A program made the translations under genes and the position numbers. The notes below the pieces were generated by a model. The model was given only the letters and a program-made list of their open reading frames with translations. It was not told the DNA's origin and made no database searches. Shown piece by piece: positions 28,287 to 38,191 of a stretch of 64,000 bases of DNA. Within the stretch, counting starts at the first letter, position 1. Every line of letters starts with the position of its first letter. The DNA is taken from positions 310,001-374,000 of the forward strand of contig NZ_AP025698.1 in assembly GCF_023167465.1 (NCBI RefSeq). The letters are read 5' to 3'. Source of the DNA: Methanothermobacter tenebrarum. GTDB lineage: Archaea > Methanobacteriota > Methanobacteria > Methanobacteriales > DSM-23052.

Positions 28287-29583
28287 TATAGCAGAAAAAA
28301 CATTCAAAGAAGCCATTAAACACGCCCAGAACGTTGAAATATACATGCAAAAAGAGAAAACATTAGAAGTCAACATCCAAAGGGATAAAATAGACCTTGC
28401 AAAGGAACAACAATTAACAGGCCTCGGCCTAAGGGTCATAGAAGGTAAAAGGATGGGCTTCTCCTACACCACAGACATGAACCGTATAGAAGAAACCATA
28501 AAAATGGCAATCTCTAATCTGAGGGCGAATGAACCAGATGAAAATTTTAAATTTTCCAAACCAGCACATTATCCCCGTGTGAAGAAAATCTATGATAAAA
28601 GCTTCCATGACCTTGAGATTACTGATGCCCATAGATTCGCGGAGAGAATGATACATAAAGTTTTTGATGAAGGTTGCGAGCCCACCAGCGGAGGCTTCAC
28701 AGCAAGCCACCTCCAAACACTCCTATTAAACTCCAATGGGATTGAAACAGAATACAAGAGCACAGGATTCTCCGCCCACATATCAGTTAACGCCAAAAAA
28801 GGCAACCTTAAATCCACAGCCTACGAATCCGACGCATCATGCCTAATGAGCCTAGAACCGGAAAAAATATCAAAGACCGCATGTAGGATAGCTAAAGATT
28901 CCATCGGAGGCGAAAGGATAAAAACAGATGACATGAGCATACTACTAGACTACCATGCCATAAACGGCATCCTCGGAACATTCACATCAGCAATAAACGC
29001 AGACAACGTCCAACGGGGAAGATCATACCTCGCGGACAAAATCGGAGAAAAAATAGCGAACCCAAACATGAACATATACGATGACGGGAGAATAACAGGA
29101 GGCCTCTATTCAGCCCCCATAGACGATGAAGGCACACCATCACAACGCACACCCATAATAGAAAAAGGCGTACTAAAAAATTTCATATACGATCTTTATA
29201 CAGCCTCCAAGGGAAAAGTTGAAAGTACAGGTAATGGTATAAGACCATCATTCTCAAACATACCAACAGTTTCAACCACCAACATCATCCTAGACTTCCA
29301 GGACAAAATAAAAATTGAGGATATTAAAAAAGGCATGCTCATAACTGACGTTCTCGGCGCCCACACAGCCAACCCAATCTCCGGAGACTTCTCACTGGAA
29401 GCCAACAACCCATTCCTAATAGAAAAAGGGGAGATAAAATATCCAATAAAAAAAGCCATGATCTCAGGCAACCTATTCAGCATCCTAAAACAGATAAAAA
29501 TGATAGACTCGAAGATAAGGCAAATAGGAACCTTCATAACACCAAGGATACTCATAGAAACCATAAGGGTCATCGGAGGATAA
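28279..29583 (+). CDS. TldE/PmbA-type protease-family protein
   Basis: A PmbA/TldE-like subunit of the TldD-TldE family, which processes peptides in bacteria and archaea. The 434-residue product starts at TTG 28279, preceded by GGGGGAGA and overlapping the pgp stop by 8 bases. Family blocks include GLGLRVIEGKRMGFSYTTDM, DEGTPSQRTPIIEKGVLKNF and GDFSLEANNPFLIEKGEIKY. The HExxxH metal motif of TldD is absent, as expected of TldE. No TldD partner is in the window. Confidence 0.85.
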   Translation: MYNIAEKTFKEAIKHAQNVEIYMQKEKTLEVNIQRDKIDLAKEQQLTGLGLRVIEGKRMGFSYTTDMNRIEETIKMAISNLRANEPDENFKFSKPAHYPRVKKIYDKSFHDLEITDAHRFAERMIHKVFDEGCEPTSGGFTASHLQTLLLNSNGIETEYKSTGFSAHISVNAKKGNLKSTAYESDASCLMSLEPEKISKTACRIAKDSIGGERIKTDDMSILLDYHAINGILGTFTSAINADNVQRGRSYLADKIGEKIANPNMNIYDDGRITGGLYSAPIDDEGTPSQRTPIIEKGVLKNFIYDLYTASKGKVESTGNGIRPSFSNIPTVSTTNIILDFQDKIKIEDIKKGMLITDVLGAHTANPISGDFSLEANNPFLIEKGEIKYPIKKAMISGNLFSILKQIKMIDSKIRQIGTFITPRILIETIRVIGG

Positions 29584-29617
29584 CATACAAAAAACATGCC
29601 CACCCTAATATTATACT

Positions 29618-30607
29618 ATGCTAGAAGATTATCATCTTATAAGAGAAAATAAAAAACTTGCACGATTTAAAATAGCAGCATCCATAAAAGCCAAAGACGT
29701 GCCAACAGACAGACTATGGGACGAACACGAAAGAATCCGGAGAAAATTCAAAGAATACTACAAAAAACAGACAACAGGCCCCTGTGAAACATCATTCCTA
29801 GATTTAAAGATAAAAATAGCCGATAACATATTCAGATCATGCCACTTCTGTGAAAGACGCTGCCATGTTAACCGCAGAAAAGAACCAGGATACTGTGGCG
29901 TACTAGAAGCCAGGATAGCATCAGAATTTTTACATTTTGGAGAAGAGGCGCCCCTCGTCCCAAGTCATACAATATTCTTTTCAGGTTGCACATTCCACTG
30001 CGTATTCTGTCAAAACTGGGACATATCCCAAAACCCACAAGGGGGCGTCCACATAAAACCGGAAAAACTTGCAAATATAATAGATAAAAAAAGACTAAGA
30101 GGATCATTCAACGTCAACTTCGTAGGGGGCGACCCCACACCCAACCTCAACTACATCCTAAAAGTCATATCAAAATGCAAAGAAAACATCCCCATAATAT
30201 GGAACAGCAACTTCTACATGTCAAAGGAAGCCATGAACCTACTAGACGGCATCACAGACCTATACCTGACAGATTTCAAATTCGGGAACAACAAATGCGC
30301 CAAGAAACTAGCAGATGCGGACAACTACTGGGAAATAGCCACAAGGAACCACCTACTAGCCAAAAAATCAGCCAATATGATAATAAGACACCTAATACTC
30401 CCAGGACACATCGAATGTTGCACAATACCCATACTATCATGGATAGCCGACAAACTAGGCAAAGACACGCCAATCAATATAATGGGACAATACAGGCCAG
30501 TATACCATGCCCTAGAATACCCAGGAATAGACAGATATCCCACAAGAGAAGAAATCCACCAGGCAAGAGAATATGCAAGGGAACTAGGCCTCACCACCCT
30601 ACTATAG
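29618..30607 (+). CDS. PflA-like radical SAM protein (COG1313)
   Basis: A 329-residue radical SAM protein. An N-terminal Cys region (CHFCERRCHVNRRKEPGYCG) precedes the cluster motif FSGCTFHCVFCQNWDIS, C-x3-C-x2-C at about 127-134. VGGDPTPNLNYILKV and, later, NIMGQYRPVYHA follow. It matches the archaeal pyruvate-formate-lyase-activating-like family of unknown substrate. It lies 34 bp after tldE and 8 bp before the NTPase gene, inside one co-directional group. Confidence 0.85.
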   Translation: MLEDYHLIRENKKLARFKIAASIKAKDVPTDRLWDEHERIRRKFKEYYKKQTTGPCETSFLDLKIKIADNIFRSCHFCERRCHVNRRKEPGYCGVLEARIASEFLHFGEEAPLVPSHTIFFSGCTFHCVFCQNWDISQNPQGGVHIKPEKLANIIDKKRLRGSFNVNFVGGDPTPNLNYILKVISKCKENIPIIWNSNFYMSKEAMNLLDGITDLYLTDFKFGNNKCAKKLADADNYWEIATRNHLLAKKSANMIIRHLILPGHIECCTIPILSWIADKLGKDTPINIMGQYRPVYHALEYPGIDRYPTREEIHQAREYARELGLTTLL

Positions 30608-30615
30608 GCAGGGGG

Positions 30616-31134
30616 ATGAAATTGAATATCATAATAACAGGAAAACCAGGAACCGGTAAAACAACACTAATCAAGAGGATAAAAAATCACCTGGAAGAGA
30701 AAGGGGCTAGGATAGGTGGAATATTCACACCAGAGATAAGAGAAGGCAAAAAAAGGACCGGATTCGAGATAATAGATATAATGACCGGTGAAAGGGGTAT
30801 ACTAGCGAAAAGAGGAGCCCCAGGGCCGAGAGTAGGATCATATGGTGTTAACCTTGAAACGATCAAAAAAGTGGGCACACCAGGCATAGAAAGGGCCATA
30901 AGATCCGCAGATTATATCATAATAGATGAGGTCGCGCCAATGGAACTTAAAGACCCCCAATTCATGATTAAAGTAGAAGAAGCCCTCTCAAGCGACAAAA
31001 CCGTGATAGCGGCCTTCCACAGGAGACTAATCCAGAACATAAAGGATAGGGGAGACGTGCAAATATTCGAAATCAACCCAAAAAACCGTGAAATAATATA
31101 CAAGAAACTAAAGAGTATAATAGGGGGAGAATAA
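30616..31134 (+). CDS. THEP1-type nucleoside-triphosphatase
   Basis: A 172-residue NTPase with a Walker A motif at the N-terminus (ITGKPGTGKTTLIKRI), GGIFTPEIREGKKRTGFEII and Walker B-like YIIIDEVAPMEL, then VIAAFHRR. Members hydrolyse ATP, GTP and other NTPs; the cellular role is not settled. The start is ATG 30616 after GGGGG. Its stop shares one base with the SepCysS start (TAATG), so translation is coupled. Confidence 0.9.
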   Translation: MKLNIIITGKPGTGKTTLIKRIKNHLEEKGARIGGIFTPEIREGKKRTGFEIIDIMTGERGILAKRGAPGPRVGSYGVNLETIKKVGTPGIERAIRSADYIIIDEVAPMELKDPQFMIKVEEALSSDKTVIAAFHRRLIQNIKDRGDVQIFEINPKNREIIYKKLKSIIGGE

Positions 31135-32270
31135 TGGAATGTGACGATTACGGGCTTACAAGAACCCTTGAAAGGGAAAATCTAAACTTAAACCCCCTAC
31201 AAAGGGGGGGTGTCCTCCCAGCAGAGGCCCGTGAAGCACTCTACGAATTTTCAGACGGTTACAGCATATGCGATTATTGTGAAGGACGACTAGACCAGAT
31301 AAAAAAACCAGACATCAACAGATTCCTCGACGACCTAGCAGATTTCATAAACATTGACCTTGTAAGAACAGTCCATGGTGCGAGAGAGGGAAAATTCGCA
31401 GTAATGCACGCCCTCTGCAACAAGGGAGACACAATAATAGTAGACGGGAACGCACACTATACCACACACCTAGCAGCCGAAAGAAACCACCTCAAAATCA
31501 TCGAAACACCAAACAATGGACACCCAACATTTGAAATAAAACCAGAAACCTACAAACAAACATTAGAGGATGCCATCGACAAGACCGAGATCAAACTAGC
31601 AGTCTTAACACACGTCGATGGAGACTACGGAAACCTCACAAACGCAAAGGCCATAGCATCCACCTGCAAAAAACTAGGCGTCCCACTACTACTAAACTGC
31701 GCATACTCCATGGGTCGAATGCCAATAGACGCCAAGGATATAGGGGCCGATTTCATCGTTGGCAGCGGACACAAGAGCATGGCAGCCTCCGGGCCCATAG
31801 GAGTCCTTGGGATGACCAGCGAATGGGAAGACACCGTACTTAAAAGATCCGAACGCCACGAAAAAAAGGAAATAGAAATGCTAGGGTGTACAAGTAGGGG
31901 CGCTCCAATCGCAACACTCATGGCATCATTCCCACACGTGAAAGAGAGAGTCCAAAGATGGGATGAAGAAGTTAAAAAAACAAGACACTTCGTAAAAGAA
32001 ATGGAAAAACTGGGTGAAATAATACAATTAGGGGTTAAACCGAAAGAACACGACCTGGTAAGATTCGAAACACCCATATTTGATAATATAGCACGTTCAC
32101 ATCCAAGGAGGGGATTCTTCCTATATGAGGAGCTTAAAAGGAGGAGGATAGTTGGTATAAAGAGGGGTCAGACACGATGGTTCAAATGCAGCGTATATTC
32201 CATGACCATGGAACAGATAGAATACATAATCAACACCTTCAAGGACATCATAAAAAAATACCAGCCCTAG
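31134..32270 (+). CDS. pscS: O-phospho-L-seryl-tRNA:Cys-tRNA synthase (SepCysS)
   Basis: A PLP enzyme that converts Sep-tRNA(Cys) made by SepRS into Cys-tRNA(Cys), the cysteine route of most methanogens. The 378-residue protein has the PLP Lys214 in GSGHKSMAASGP, conserved Cys46 and Cys49 in SICDYCEGRLD and Cys252 in MLGCTSRGAP. Those cysteines carry or relay sulfur in studied homologues. Length is typical. It ends the co-directional run and overlaps the stop of a convergent gene by 4 bp. Confidence 0.95.
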   Translation: MECDDYGLTRTLERENLNLNPLQRGGVLPAEAREALYEFSDGYSICDYCEGRLDQIKKPDINRFLDDLADFINIDLVRTVHGAREGKFAVMHALCNKGDTIIVDGNAHYTTHLAAERNHLKIIETPNNGHPTFEIKPETYKQTLEDAIDKTEIKLAVLTHVDGDYGNLTNAKAIASTCKKLGVPLLLNCAYSMGRMPIDAKDIGADFIVGSGHKSMAASGPIGVLGMTSEWEDTVLKRSERHEKKEIEMLGCTSRGAPIATLMASFPHVKERVQRWDEEVKKTRHFVKEMEKLGEIIQLGVKPKEHDLVRFETPIFDNIARSHPRRGFFLYEELKRRRIVGIKRGQTRWFKCSVYSMTMEQIEYIINTFKDIIKKYQP

Positions 32271-32674
32271 ATTATAGGAAACTGTATCTCCACAGCATCC
32301 CCATGATAAACCTCCCTGGGCGAGCCTATAACATCTATATTATTCTCCTCAACAAAGCCTATAAGGGACTCATAGGCAGCCCTCCTCCCAGAACCCTCAT
32401 AGAATGTGTATAAAACCCTATGCCCAGGGATCCTCACAATATTCACACGATCATCACCCTCAACCTCCTCCTCCAAGGGGAACCCCACATCATATCTTCC
32501 CTCCTCTTTAAGGGGGCCAGTATAGAATATCACAAAACCAGAACCCCCAATCTTGGCATTATTCGCCTTAAGCCATTCCTCAAGTTCCCTGAGCAGCTTA
32601 CTGGTCCTCTTAAAACAGCCAGTATAACTTATAACAGCTATAAGCTCATCAGGTACCATTTTAGTTTTTATCAT
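32267..32674 (-). CDS. GyrI-like effector-binding domain protein
   Basis: A 135-residue stand-alone domain resembling GyrI/AraC-type effector-binding proteins (ELIAVISYTGCFKRTSKLLR, FVIFYTGP, YDVGFPLEEEV, VYHGDAVEIQFPI). No DNA-binding part is present. It may sequester or bind small aromatic ligands. Its 3' end overlaps the SepCysS gene. tRNA-Ser lies 34 bp upstream on the same strand. Confidence 0.7.
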   Translation of the reverse strand: MIKTKMVPDELIAVISYTGCFKRTSKLLRELEEWLKANNAKIGGSGFVIFYTGPLKEEGRYDVGFPLEEEVEGDDRVNIVRIPGHRVLYTFYEGSGRRAAYESLIGFVEENNIDVIGSPREVYHGDAVEIQFPII

Positions 32675-32708
32675 GAGAAAACACCCAAGAGGGGCTTAGG
32701 TTTTTTGA

Positions 32709-32793
<85 letters not shown>

Positions 32794-32835
32794 ACATGAA
32801 AAAAGAGAGGTCACAAGATCTTTGTGGGGCTTTTC

Positions 32836-33144
32836 TCAGCCCTTAAGTTCTATTTCTATACTAACATTATCTGGTACATTCACCTTCATAATCTGGCGCA
32901 TGGCCCTTTCATCGGCTTCTATCCCCACAAGCCTCTTATGGATTCTCATCTCCCACTTTTCCCAGGTAGCGGTTCCCTCACCATCTGGAGATTTGCGGGT
33001 TGGTACTATGAGTCTCTTGGTGGGGAGGGGTATGGGACCTGATATGTCAACTCCAGTTCTCTCTGCTATCTTCTTTATCTGTTCACAGACGTATTCCAAT
33101 TTTTTCGGGTCGGTTCCTGTGAGTTTGATCCGTGCCTTCTGCAT
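32836..33144 (-). CDS. rps10: Ribosomal protein uS10
   Basis: A 102-residue 30S protein (KARIKLTGTDPKKLEYVCEQ, GPIPLPTKRLIVPTRKSP, HKRLVGIEADERAMRQI), of normal archaeal length. GGAGG stands 6 bases before the ATG. It is the last protein gene of the polymerase/translation cluster, after tuf, and is separated from tuf by a 16-base T tract on the coding strand. Confidence 0.97.
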   Translation of the reverse strand: MQKARIKLTGTDPKKLEYVCEQIKKIAERTGVDISGPIPLPTKRLIVPTRKSPDGEGTATWEKWEMRIHKRLVGIEADERAMRQIMKVNVPDNVSIEIELKG

Positions 33145-33155
33145 TTACATCCTCC

Positions 33156-33171
33156 AAAAAAAAAAAAAAAA
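33156..33171 (-). terminator. T16 tract between tuf and rps10
   Basis: Sixteen uninterrupted T residues on the coding strand, ending directly at the GGAGG ribosome-binding site of rps10. Archaeal polymerase terminates at U tracts, so this may end most tuf transcripts and lower rps10 output. Confidence 0.55.
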
Positions 33172-33190
33172 TATAATATTGTGGGGGGGT

Positions 33191-34432
33191 TTATTTTGCT
33201 GGTACTAGGTCTATGCACATTCCAGCTGCGACTGTCTGTCCCATGTCCCTTATGGCGAATCTTCCCATGTGTGGGATGTCCTTGATCTTTTCTATTACGA
33301 GTGGCTTGGTTGGTTGTATCTTGACCACGGCAGCGTCTCCAGTTTTGAGGTAGTCTGGGTTTTCTTCTTGCACTTCACCAGTTGCTGGGTTTATCTTCTG
33401 GACGAGTTCTGTGAAGGTGCATGCGACCTGGGCTGTGTGGCAGTGGAATACTGGTGTGTATCCTACTGTTATGACCCCTGGGTGTTGTAGTACAACTACC
33501 TGGGCTGTGAATTGTTTGGCGACTGTTGGTGGCGTGTCAGGGTGCCCTGCGACGTCACCCCTTCTTATATCATTCTTTCCAACACCTCTCACATTAAATC
33601 CTATGTTGTCGCCTGGTTCGGCTTTTTCTATACGTTCATGGTGCATTTCAATGGATTTGACTTCACCACCCACACCTGGTGGCTCGAATATGACATTGTC
33701 ACCTGTCTTTAGGACTCCTGTTTCGACTCTACCAACAGGTACTGTGCCCACTCCTGTAATAGAGTACACGTCCTGGATTGGTATCCTTAATGGTAAGTCC
33801 ACTGGCTTTTCTGGTGGTTTTAGTTGGTCTAATGCCTCGACTATTGTGGGGCCCTTGTACCATGGTGTTTTATCACTCTTCTGGGTTATGTTGTCTCCTA
33901 CGAATGCTGAGACTGCGACGAATGGAACTTCCTTAGGCTTGTAACCTACCGTCTTGATGAGTTCGCTCACCTCATCTTTAACTTCCTCGTATCTGTCTTC
34001 ACTGTAATCTACCAGGTCCATCTTGTTTATTGCGACGATTAACTGGTCTATGCCGAGCGTCCTTGCGAGGAATACGTGTTCCTTTGTCTGTGGCATCACA
34101 CCATCATCTGCTGCCACGACCAGCACAGCAGCATCTGCTTGGGATGCTCCTGTTATCATGTTCTTAACGAAGTCGCGGTGTCCTGGACAATCCACGATGG
34201 TGAATTCATATTTTTTTGTCTCGAACTTTGTATGTGCGAGGTCTATTGTCAGTCCTCTTTCCCTTTCCTCTGCCAGTCTATCCATAACATATCTGAATTT
34301 GTCTTCTCCTTCAGCTAGTTGCTGTTCGCTGATGACTCCTGCTTGTAGGAGAAGGTGACCTACAAGTGTGGATTTCCCATGGTCTACGTGTCCAATAAAT
34401 GCCAAGTTTATGTGTTCTTTTGCTTTAGCCAT
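33191..34432 (-). CDS. tuf: Translation elongation factor EF-1 alpha
   Basis: The GTPase that delivers aminoacyl-tRNA to the ribosome. The 413-residue protein has G1 GHVDHGKST, G3 DCPGHRDF, G4 NKMD and full domains II and III. The ATG has GGAGGTAA upstream. A 106-bp gap to fusA contains a TATA-like ATTATATAATAAG on the coding strand at about 34508-34520, so tuf probably has its own promoter in addition to read-through. Confidence 0.98.
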   Translation of the reverse strand: MAKAKEHINLAFIGHVDHGKSTLVGHLLLQAGVISEQQLAEGEDKFRYVMDRLAEERERGLTIDLAHTKFETKKYEFTIVDCPGHRDFVKNMITGASQADAAVLVVAADDGVMPQTKEHVFLARTLGIDQLIVAINKMDLVDYSEDRYEEVKDEVSELIKTVGYKPKEVPFVAVSAFVGDNITQKSDKTPWYKGPTIVEALDQLKPPEKPVDLPLRIPIQDVYSITGVGTVPVGRVETGVLKTGDNVIFEPPGVGGEVKSIEMHHERIEKAEPGDNIGFNVRGVGKNDIRRGDVAGHPDTPPTVAKQFTAQVVVLQHPGVITVGYTPVFHCHTAQVACTFTELVQKINPATGEVQEENPDYLKTGDAAVVKIQPTKPLVIEKIKDIPHMGRFAIRDMGQTVAAGMCIDLVPAK

Positions 34433-34538
34433 AATATTACCTCCAATATTCTGTGATGATCTGAAGTTTGACCTTATCTATGATTGGGTTAAATCTCCTA
34501 TATTTATTATCTTATTATATAATGTTTATGTACTTTTT

Positions 34539-36731
34539 TTAGCTGAGGTAATGGTCAGCACCATATGGTTCAGGTGATAGTCCTTTCCTGGTTCTTATCT
34601 CTCTTATGATCGTCTTTTGAAGTTCATCTGGTAATTTTTCAAATCCTGCATTTTCGGTAGACCAGAGGCATCTACCCTCTGTGGCTGATCTAATGTCACC
34701 TGCGAATCCGAACATTTCAGCCACTGGAACCTTAGCCTCCACCGTCACCATATCACCCTCTTGGCTCATATCTAGGATTTGACCGCGCCTGTTCTGGATT
34801 TCCCTTGTAGCATTACCCATGTACTCTTGGGGGACGTTTATGAAAACCTTCTGTATTGGTTCGAGGATCTTGGGCTCGGCCATCATCATAGCCGCGTATA
34901 TAGCCCTCCTAACCGCTGGGAGAACCTGTGCAGGGCCCCTATGGACGGCGTCCTCGTGGATTTTAGCATCCATTAACTTTACTTTAACCCCCATCACCTT
35001 TTCCTTTGCAATTGGACCATTATCCACCGCACTTTCGAAACCGTCTAATATGAGTTCTTTTATCTCATCAAGGTATTGTATACCCCTGGTCATGTTTATG
35101 AAGAGGTTCTTCTCATACACATCCCACACTCTTCTAGCCTCTTCTTTGCCTAGGCCGGCTTCTATGAATTTATTCGCCATCTCTTTCCCTTTTATCCTAC
35201 CCTCTTTGATCTGACCCTCCTGTATGGCCTTGAATACTGACTCTTCCAATGGTTCTATGGTTATATAGAATCTGTTATGTTTGTTGGGTGATTTGCCCTC
35301 AACCGGTCCTGCGGTGTCCATGACAGTCTCCCTGTAGACTACAATGGGCTCTGAAGTTTCTATTTCAACACCCTTTTCGTTTATCCTATAAGCGATTATC
35401 TCAAGGTGTAATTCACCCATACCAGAGACGAGGTGTTCACCTGTTTCCTCGTTTATCTCAACCTTTACTGTAGGGTCTTCTTTCGCTATCTGCCTCAGAA
35501 CCTCTATAAGTTTTGGAAGATCCTTGGTATTCTTCGCTTCAACAGCTACTGTGACAACAGGCTCTGAAATGTGTTCCAGGCTCTCAAATGCTTCTATCTT
35601 CCTCTCGGTATCGCATACAGTTTCGCCTGCAACAACGTTCCTGGCGCCGGTTATAGCGACAATGTTACCAGCCGGGACAGTATCAGTGTTTATCCTCTCC
35701 GGGCCCATGTAGACTCCAACCTGTTGAACCCTGGAGGTTCCATGGGATCCTACGAGGAATATCCCATCACCCTTTTTGATGGTCCCCCCGAATATACGGC
35801 CAGTCGCCACTTCACCAGCGTGCTTATCTATCCTAACATCTGTTACCATGACTGCTAGTGGCCCATTAGGGTCTGTTTTGAGCATTGACTGGCCTTCTTC
35901 ACTTTCCAGGTCTCCTTGCCATATTATAGGTACTCTGTAGGTTTGGGCTTCTGATGGGCTTGGAAGGTGTTCCACAACCATCCCAAGGAGTACCTTGTGT
36001 AGGGGGACTTTCTGGGCTAGTTCTTTTTGCCTGTCTTCTTTACAGTATTGGTATATGTCCTTGAAGGTTATGCCAGTCTCCTGCATTATAGGGACGTTTA
36101 TCGCCCAGTTGTAGTAGGCTGATCCGAAGGCCACGCTCCCGTCTTCTACCCTCACCTGCCATTTTTCTTTGAATTCTTTGGGTGCCATGCTCTTGATTAG
36201 CTTGTTGACTTGGCTTATTATCTTTATGAATCTTTCCTGGAGTTCTTCTGGTTTGAGTTTTAGTTCGTTTATTAGACGATCTACCTTGTTTATGAAGAGT
36301 ACAGGTTTCACGTGTTCTTTGAGGGCTTGTCTTAGTACTGTTTCTGTCTGGGGCATCACGCCTTCGACTGCGCAGACCACGACCACCGCCCCGTCAACGG
36401 CTCTCATAGCCCTCGTAACATCCCCTCCAAAGTCTACGTGTCCTGGGGTGTCTATAAGGTTTATGAGGTATTCTTTGCCATTGTAAGGGTGGACCATGGA
36501 TACGTTAGCCGCGTCGATGGTTATCCCCCTTGCCTGTTCTTGTTCATCAAAATCTAGGAATAGTTGGTCGCCTGCTAGTTCTGCTGATATCATCCCTGCA
36601 CCGGCTAGTAGGTTGTCTGATAGTGTTGTTTTTCCATGGTCTATATGGGCGACTATGCCTATGTTGCGGATGTAATCTGGTTTGTACATTAATTCCTTGA
36701 TCTTGCTAATCATCTTAGCACGTCTACTCAC
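34539..36731 (-). CDS. fusA: Translation elongation factor EF-2
   Basis: The GTPase that drives ribosomal translocation; 730 residues. It has AHIDHGKTTLSDNLL, DTPGHVDFGGDV and NKVDRLI. The diphthamide-loop region is present near the C-terminal third (AIHRGPAQVLPAVRR pattern, here VHRGPAQVLPAVRRAIY). GTG 36731 is preferred over the first open codons because AGGTGAT lies 4 bases upstream and homologues begin MSRR. It follows rps7 closely. Confidence 0.97.
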   Translation of the reverse strand: MSRRAKMISKIKELMYKPDYIRNIGIVAHIDHGKTTLSDNLLAGAGMISAELAGDQLFLDFDEQEQARGITIDAANVSMVHPYNGKEYLINLIDTPGHVDFGGDVTRAMRAVDGAVVVVCAVEGVMPQTETVLRQALKEHVKPVLFINKVDRLINELKLKPEELQERFIKIISQVNKLIKSMAPKEFKEKWQVRVEDGSVAFGSAYYNWAINVPIMQETGITFKDIYQYCKEDRQKELAQKVPLHKVLLGMVVEHLPSPSEAQTYRVPIIWQGDLESEEGQSMLKTDPNGPLAVMVTDVRIDKHAGEVATGRIFGGTIKKGDGIFLVGSHGTSRVQQVGVYMGPERINTDTVPAGNIVAITGARNVVAGETVCDTERKIEAFESLEHISEPVVTVAVEAKNTKDLPKLIEVLRQIAKEDPTVKVEINEETGEHLVSGMGELHLEIIAYRINEKGVEIETSEPIVVYRETVMDTAGPVEGKSPNKHNRFYITIEPLEESVFKAIQEGQIKEGRIKGKEMANKFIEAGLGKEEARRVWDVYEKNLFINMTRGIQYLDEIKELILDGFESAVDNGPIAKEKVMGVKVKLMDAKIHEDAVHRGPAQVLPAVRRAIYAAMMMAEPKILEPIQKVFINVPQEYMGNATREIQNRRGQILDMSQEGDMVTVEAKVPVAEMFGFAGDIRSATEGRCLWSTENAGFEKLPDELQKTIIREIRTRKGLSPEPYGADHYLS

Positions 36732-36741
36732 TAAAATCACC

Positions 36742-37302
36742 TTAATGCGCTGATCTGGCTATTCTCTCTTTTTCTTCTTTCTTTTGGATTGCGAAGCTCC
36801 TTGTATCATACTCTGAGGCTAATATGATCTCCTGGGCCAGGCATTCTTCTATTGATTTTTTGGTTTTGAAGGCTGCTTGCATGGCACCCTTTGTGAGGAA
36901 GTTCAAGGATAAATCGAGTCTCCTTTGTGGGGATACGTCAACAGCGACTTGATAAGCTATACCCCCATATTTTATCCTTGTTGTCTCCTCACGTGGGGAT
37001 GTGTTCTCTATGGCCTTAACTAGGACTTCTATCGGGTTCTTCTTTGTCCGCTGGTTTATTATCTCGAATGCCCTTTTAACGATCTTGTATGCCTTATTCT
37101 TTTTCCCAGTGTTCTTTTCTGTTCTCATAACCTTGTTTATTAGTCTTTCAATTATTGAAACCTTTGATTTTGCGAATTGTCTTTTCACGTGTCTTCCCAT
37201 TGTATGTGGGACGAGCACCTCTTCCAGGGAAATGTATTTGGCCAGTCCCCTGTCCTCGACTTTCACCTCTTTTATCTCCCATTTGTCAAAGACTAAACTC
37301 AT
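36742..37302 (-). CDS. rps7: Ribosomal protein uS7
   Basis: A 186-residue 30S head protein that binds 16S rRNA. It has MGRHVKRQFAKSKVSIIERL, KNPIEVLVKAIENTSPREET and the C-terminal YDTRSFAIQKKEEKERIARS. Standard archaeal length and place between rps12 and fusA. Confidence 0.97.
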   Translation of the reverse strand: MSLVFDKWEIKEVKVEDRGLAKYISLEEVLVPHTMGRHVKRQFAKSKVSIIERLINKVMRTEKNTGKKNKAYKIVKRAFEIINQRTKKNPIEVLVKAIENTSPREETTRIKYGGIAYQVAVDVSPQRRLDLSLNFLTKGAMQAAFKTKKSIEECLAQEIILASEYDTRSFAIQKKEEKERIARSAH

Positions 37303-37307
37303 AAATA

Positions 37308-37733
37308 TTACCTCACTGGTTTCTCTATCTTACCTTTAACCATTTCCTGGAGTGATACATTATTGACCTTGGTGACCTTCCAGCGGACGCCTGGAATGTC
37401 ACCCATCGCCCTCCCTGCTGGGCCTCCTATACCCTCCACGATTACTTCATCGTGTTCGTCGATGAAACCGATCGCACCATCTCCAGGGGCGAATGCGGTT
37501 ATCTGTTTACCGTTCTTGATCAACTGGACCCTTACACATTTTCTTATAGCTGAGTTTGGCTGTTTTGCCTCTATACCAACCTTTTCTATTACTATACCCC
37601 TTGCTTGTGGCGCTCCTTCAAGGGGGTCTGCTTTAACATCTAAGCGTAATGCTCTTCTCTTATATTGCGGGTCCTTCCATCTAAACTTTTGTCTGTCCTT
37701 TTTGAGTTTTTTTGCTGCGAAAAGTCCTGGCAA
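37308..37733 (-). CDS. rps12: Ribosomal protein uS12
   Basis: A 141-residue decoding-centre protein (GAPQARGIVIEKVGIEAKQP, NSAIRKCVRVQLIKNGKQIT, GIGGPAGRAMGDIPGVRWKV). Archaeal length, in the conserved order nusA-rps12-rps7. Confidence 0.97.
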   Translation of the reverse strand: MPGLFAAKKLKKDRQKFRWKDPQYKRRALRLDVKADPLEGAPQARGIVIEKVGIEAKQPNSAIRKCVRVQLIKNGKQITAFAPGDGAIGFIDEHDEVIVEGIGGPAGRAMGDIPGVRWKVTKVNNVSLQEMVKGKIEKPVR

Positions 37734-37754
37734 GTGTGATTCCCTCCCGAAAGA

Positions 37755-38186
37755 TTATTTAATTATGATATTATTTATGTTATGCTGCCTCTTTGCTAAT
37801 ATCCTGGCCCTTTCAATATTCTGGCCCCCTCTACCTATCACTGCCCTTCTATCCTTTGGGTTTACTTCTATAGTGGCTATTTTCTCTCCGTTGTCTCTTT
37901 GGAGTATTCTTATGCTCCTCAGTTTTATGGGGGCGAATAGGTTAGCTATGAATTCAACCGGATCATCGGAGTGCTCAATCACTTCAACTCCCTTGTCAAC
38001 GGCCTTCTGGACCTTGGCCACGTTACTGCCTCTTCTCCCAATCGCGAGGCCAATGTCCCCCTTTTTAACAAGGAATGTTATCTTCCCATTTTTATCATCC
38101 ACTATACAATCTTTCACCATTGCACCTGTCATGCTTTCAAAGAGTGCAATGTATCTTATCTCGTTTGTAGTGAATTTTATATTCAC
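37755..38186 (-). CDS. nusA: Archaeal NusA-like KH-domain transcription factor
   Basis: A 143-residue protein made of two KH domains with no N-terminal polymerase-binding domain, as in archaea. The signature loops are KGDIGLAIGRRGSNVAKVQK and DRRAVIGRGGQNIERARILA. It is thought to bind RNA during transcription termination or elongation. It lies between rpl30e and rps12. Confidence 0.95.
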   Translation of the reverse strand: MNIKFTTNEIRYIALFESMTGAMVKDCIVDDKNGKITFLVKKGDIGLAIGRRGSNVAKVQKAVDKGVEVIEHSDDPVEFIANLFAPIKLRSIRILQRDNGEKIATIEVNPKDRRAVIGRGGQNIERARILAKRQHNINNIIIK

Positions 38187-38191
38187 GGAAT

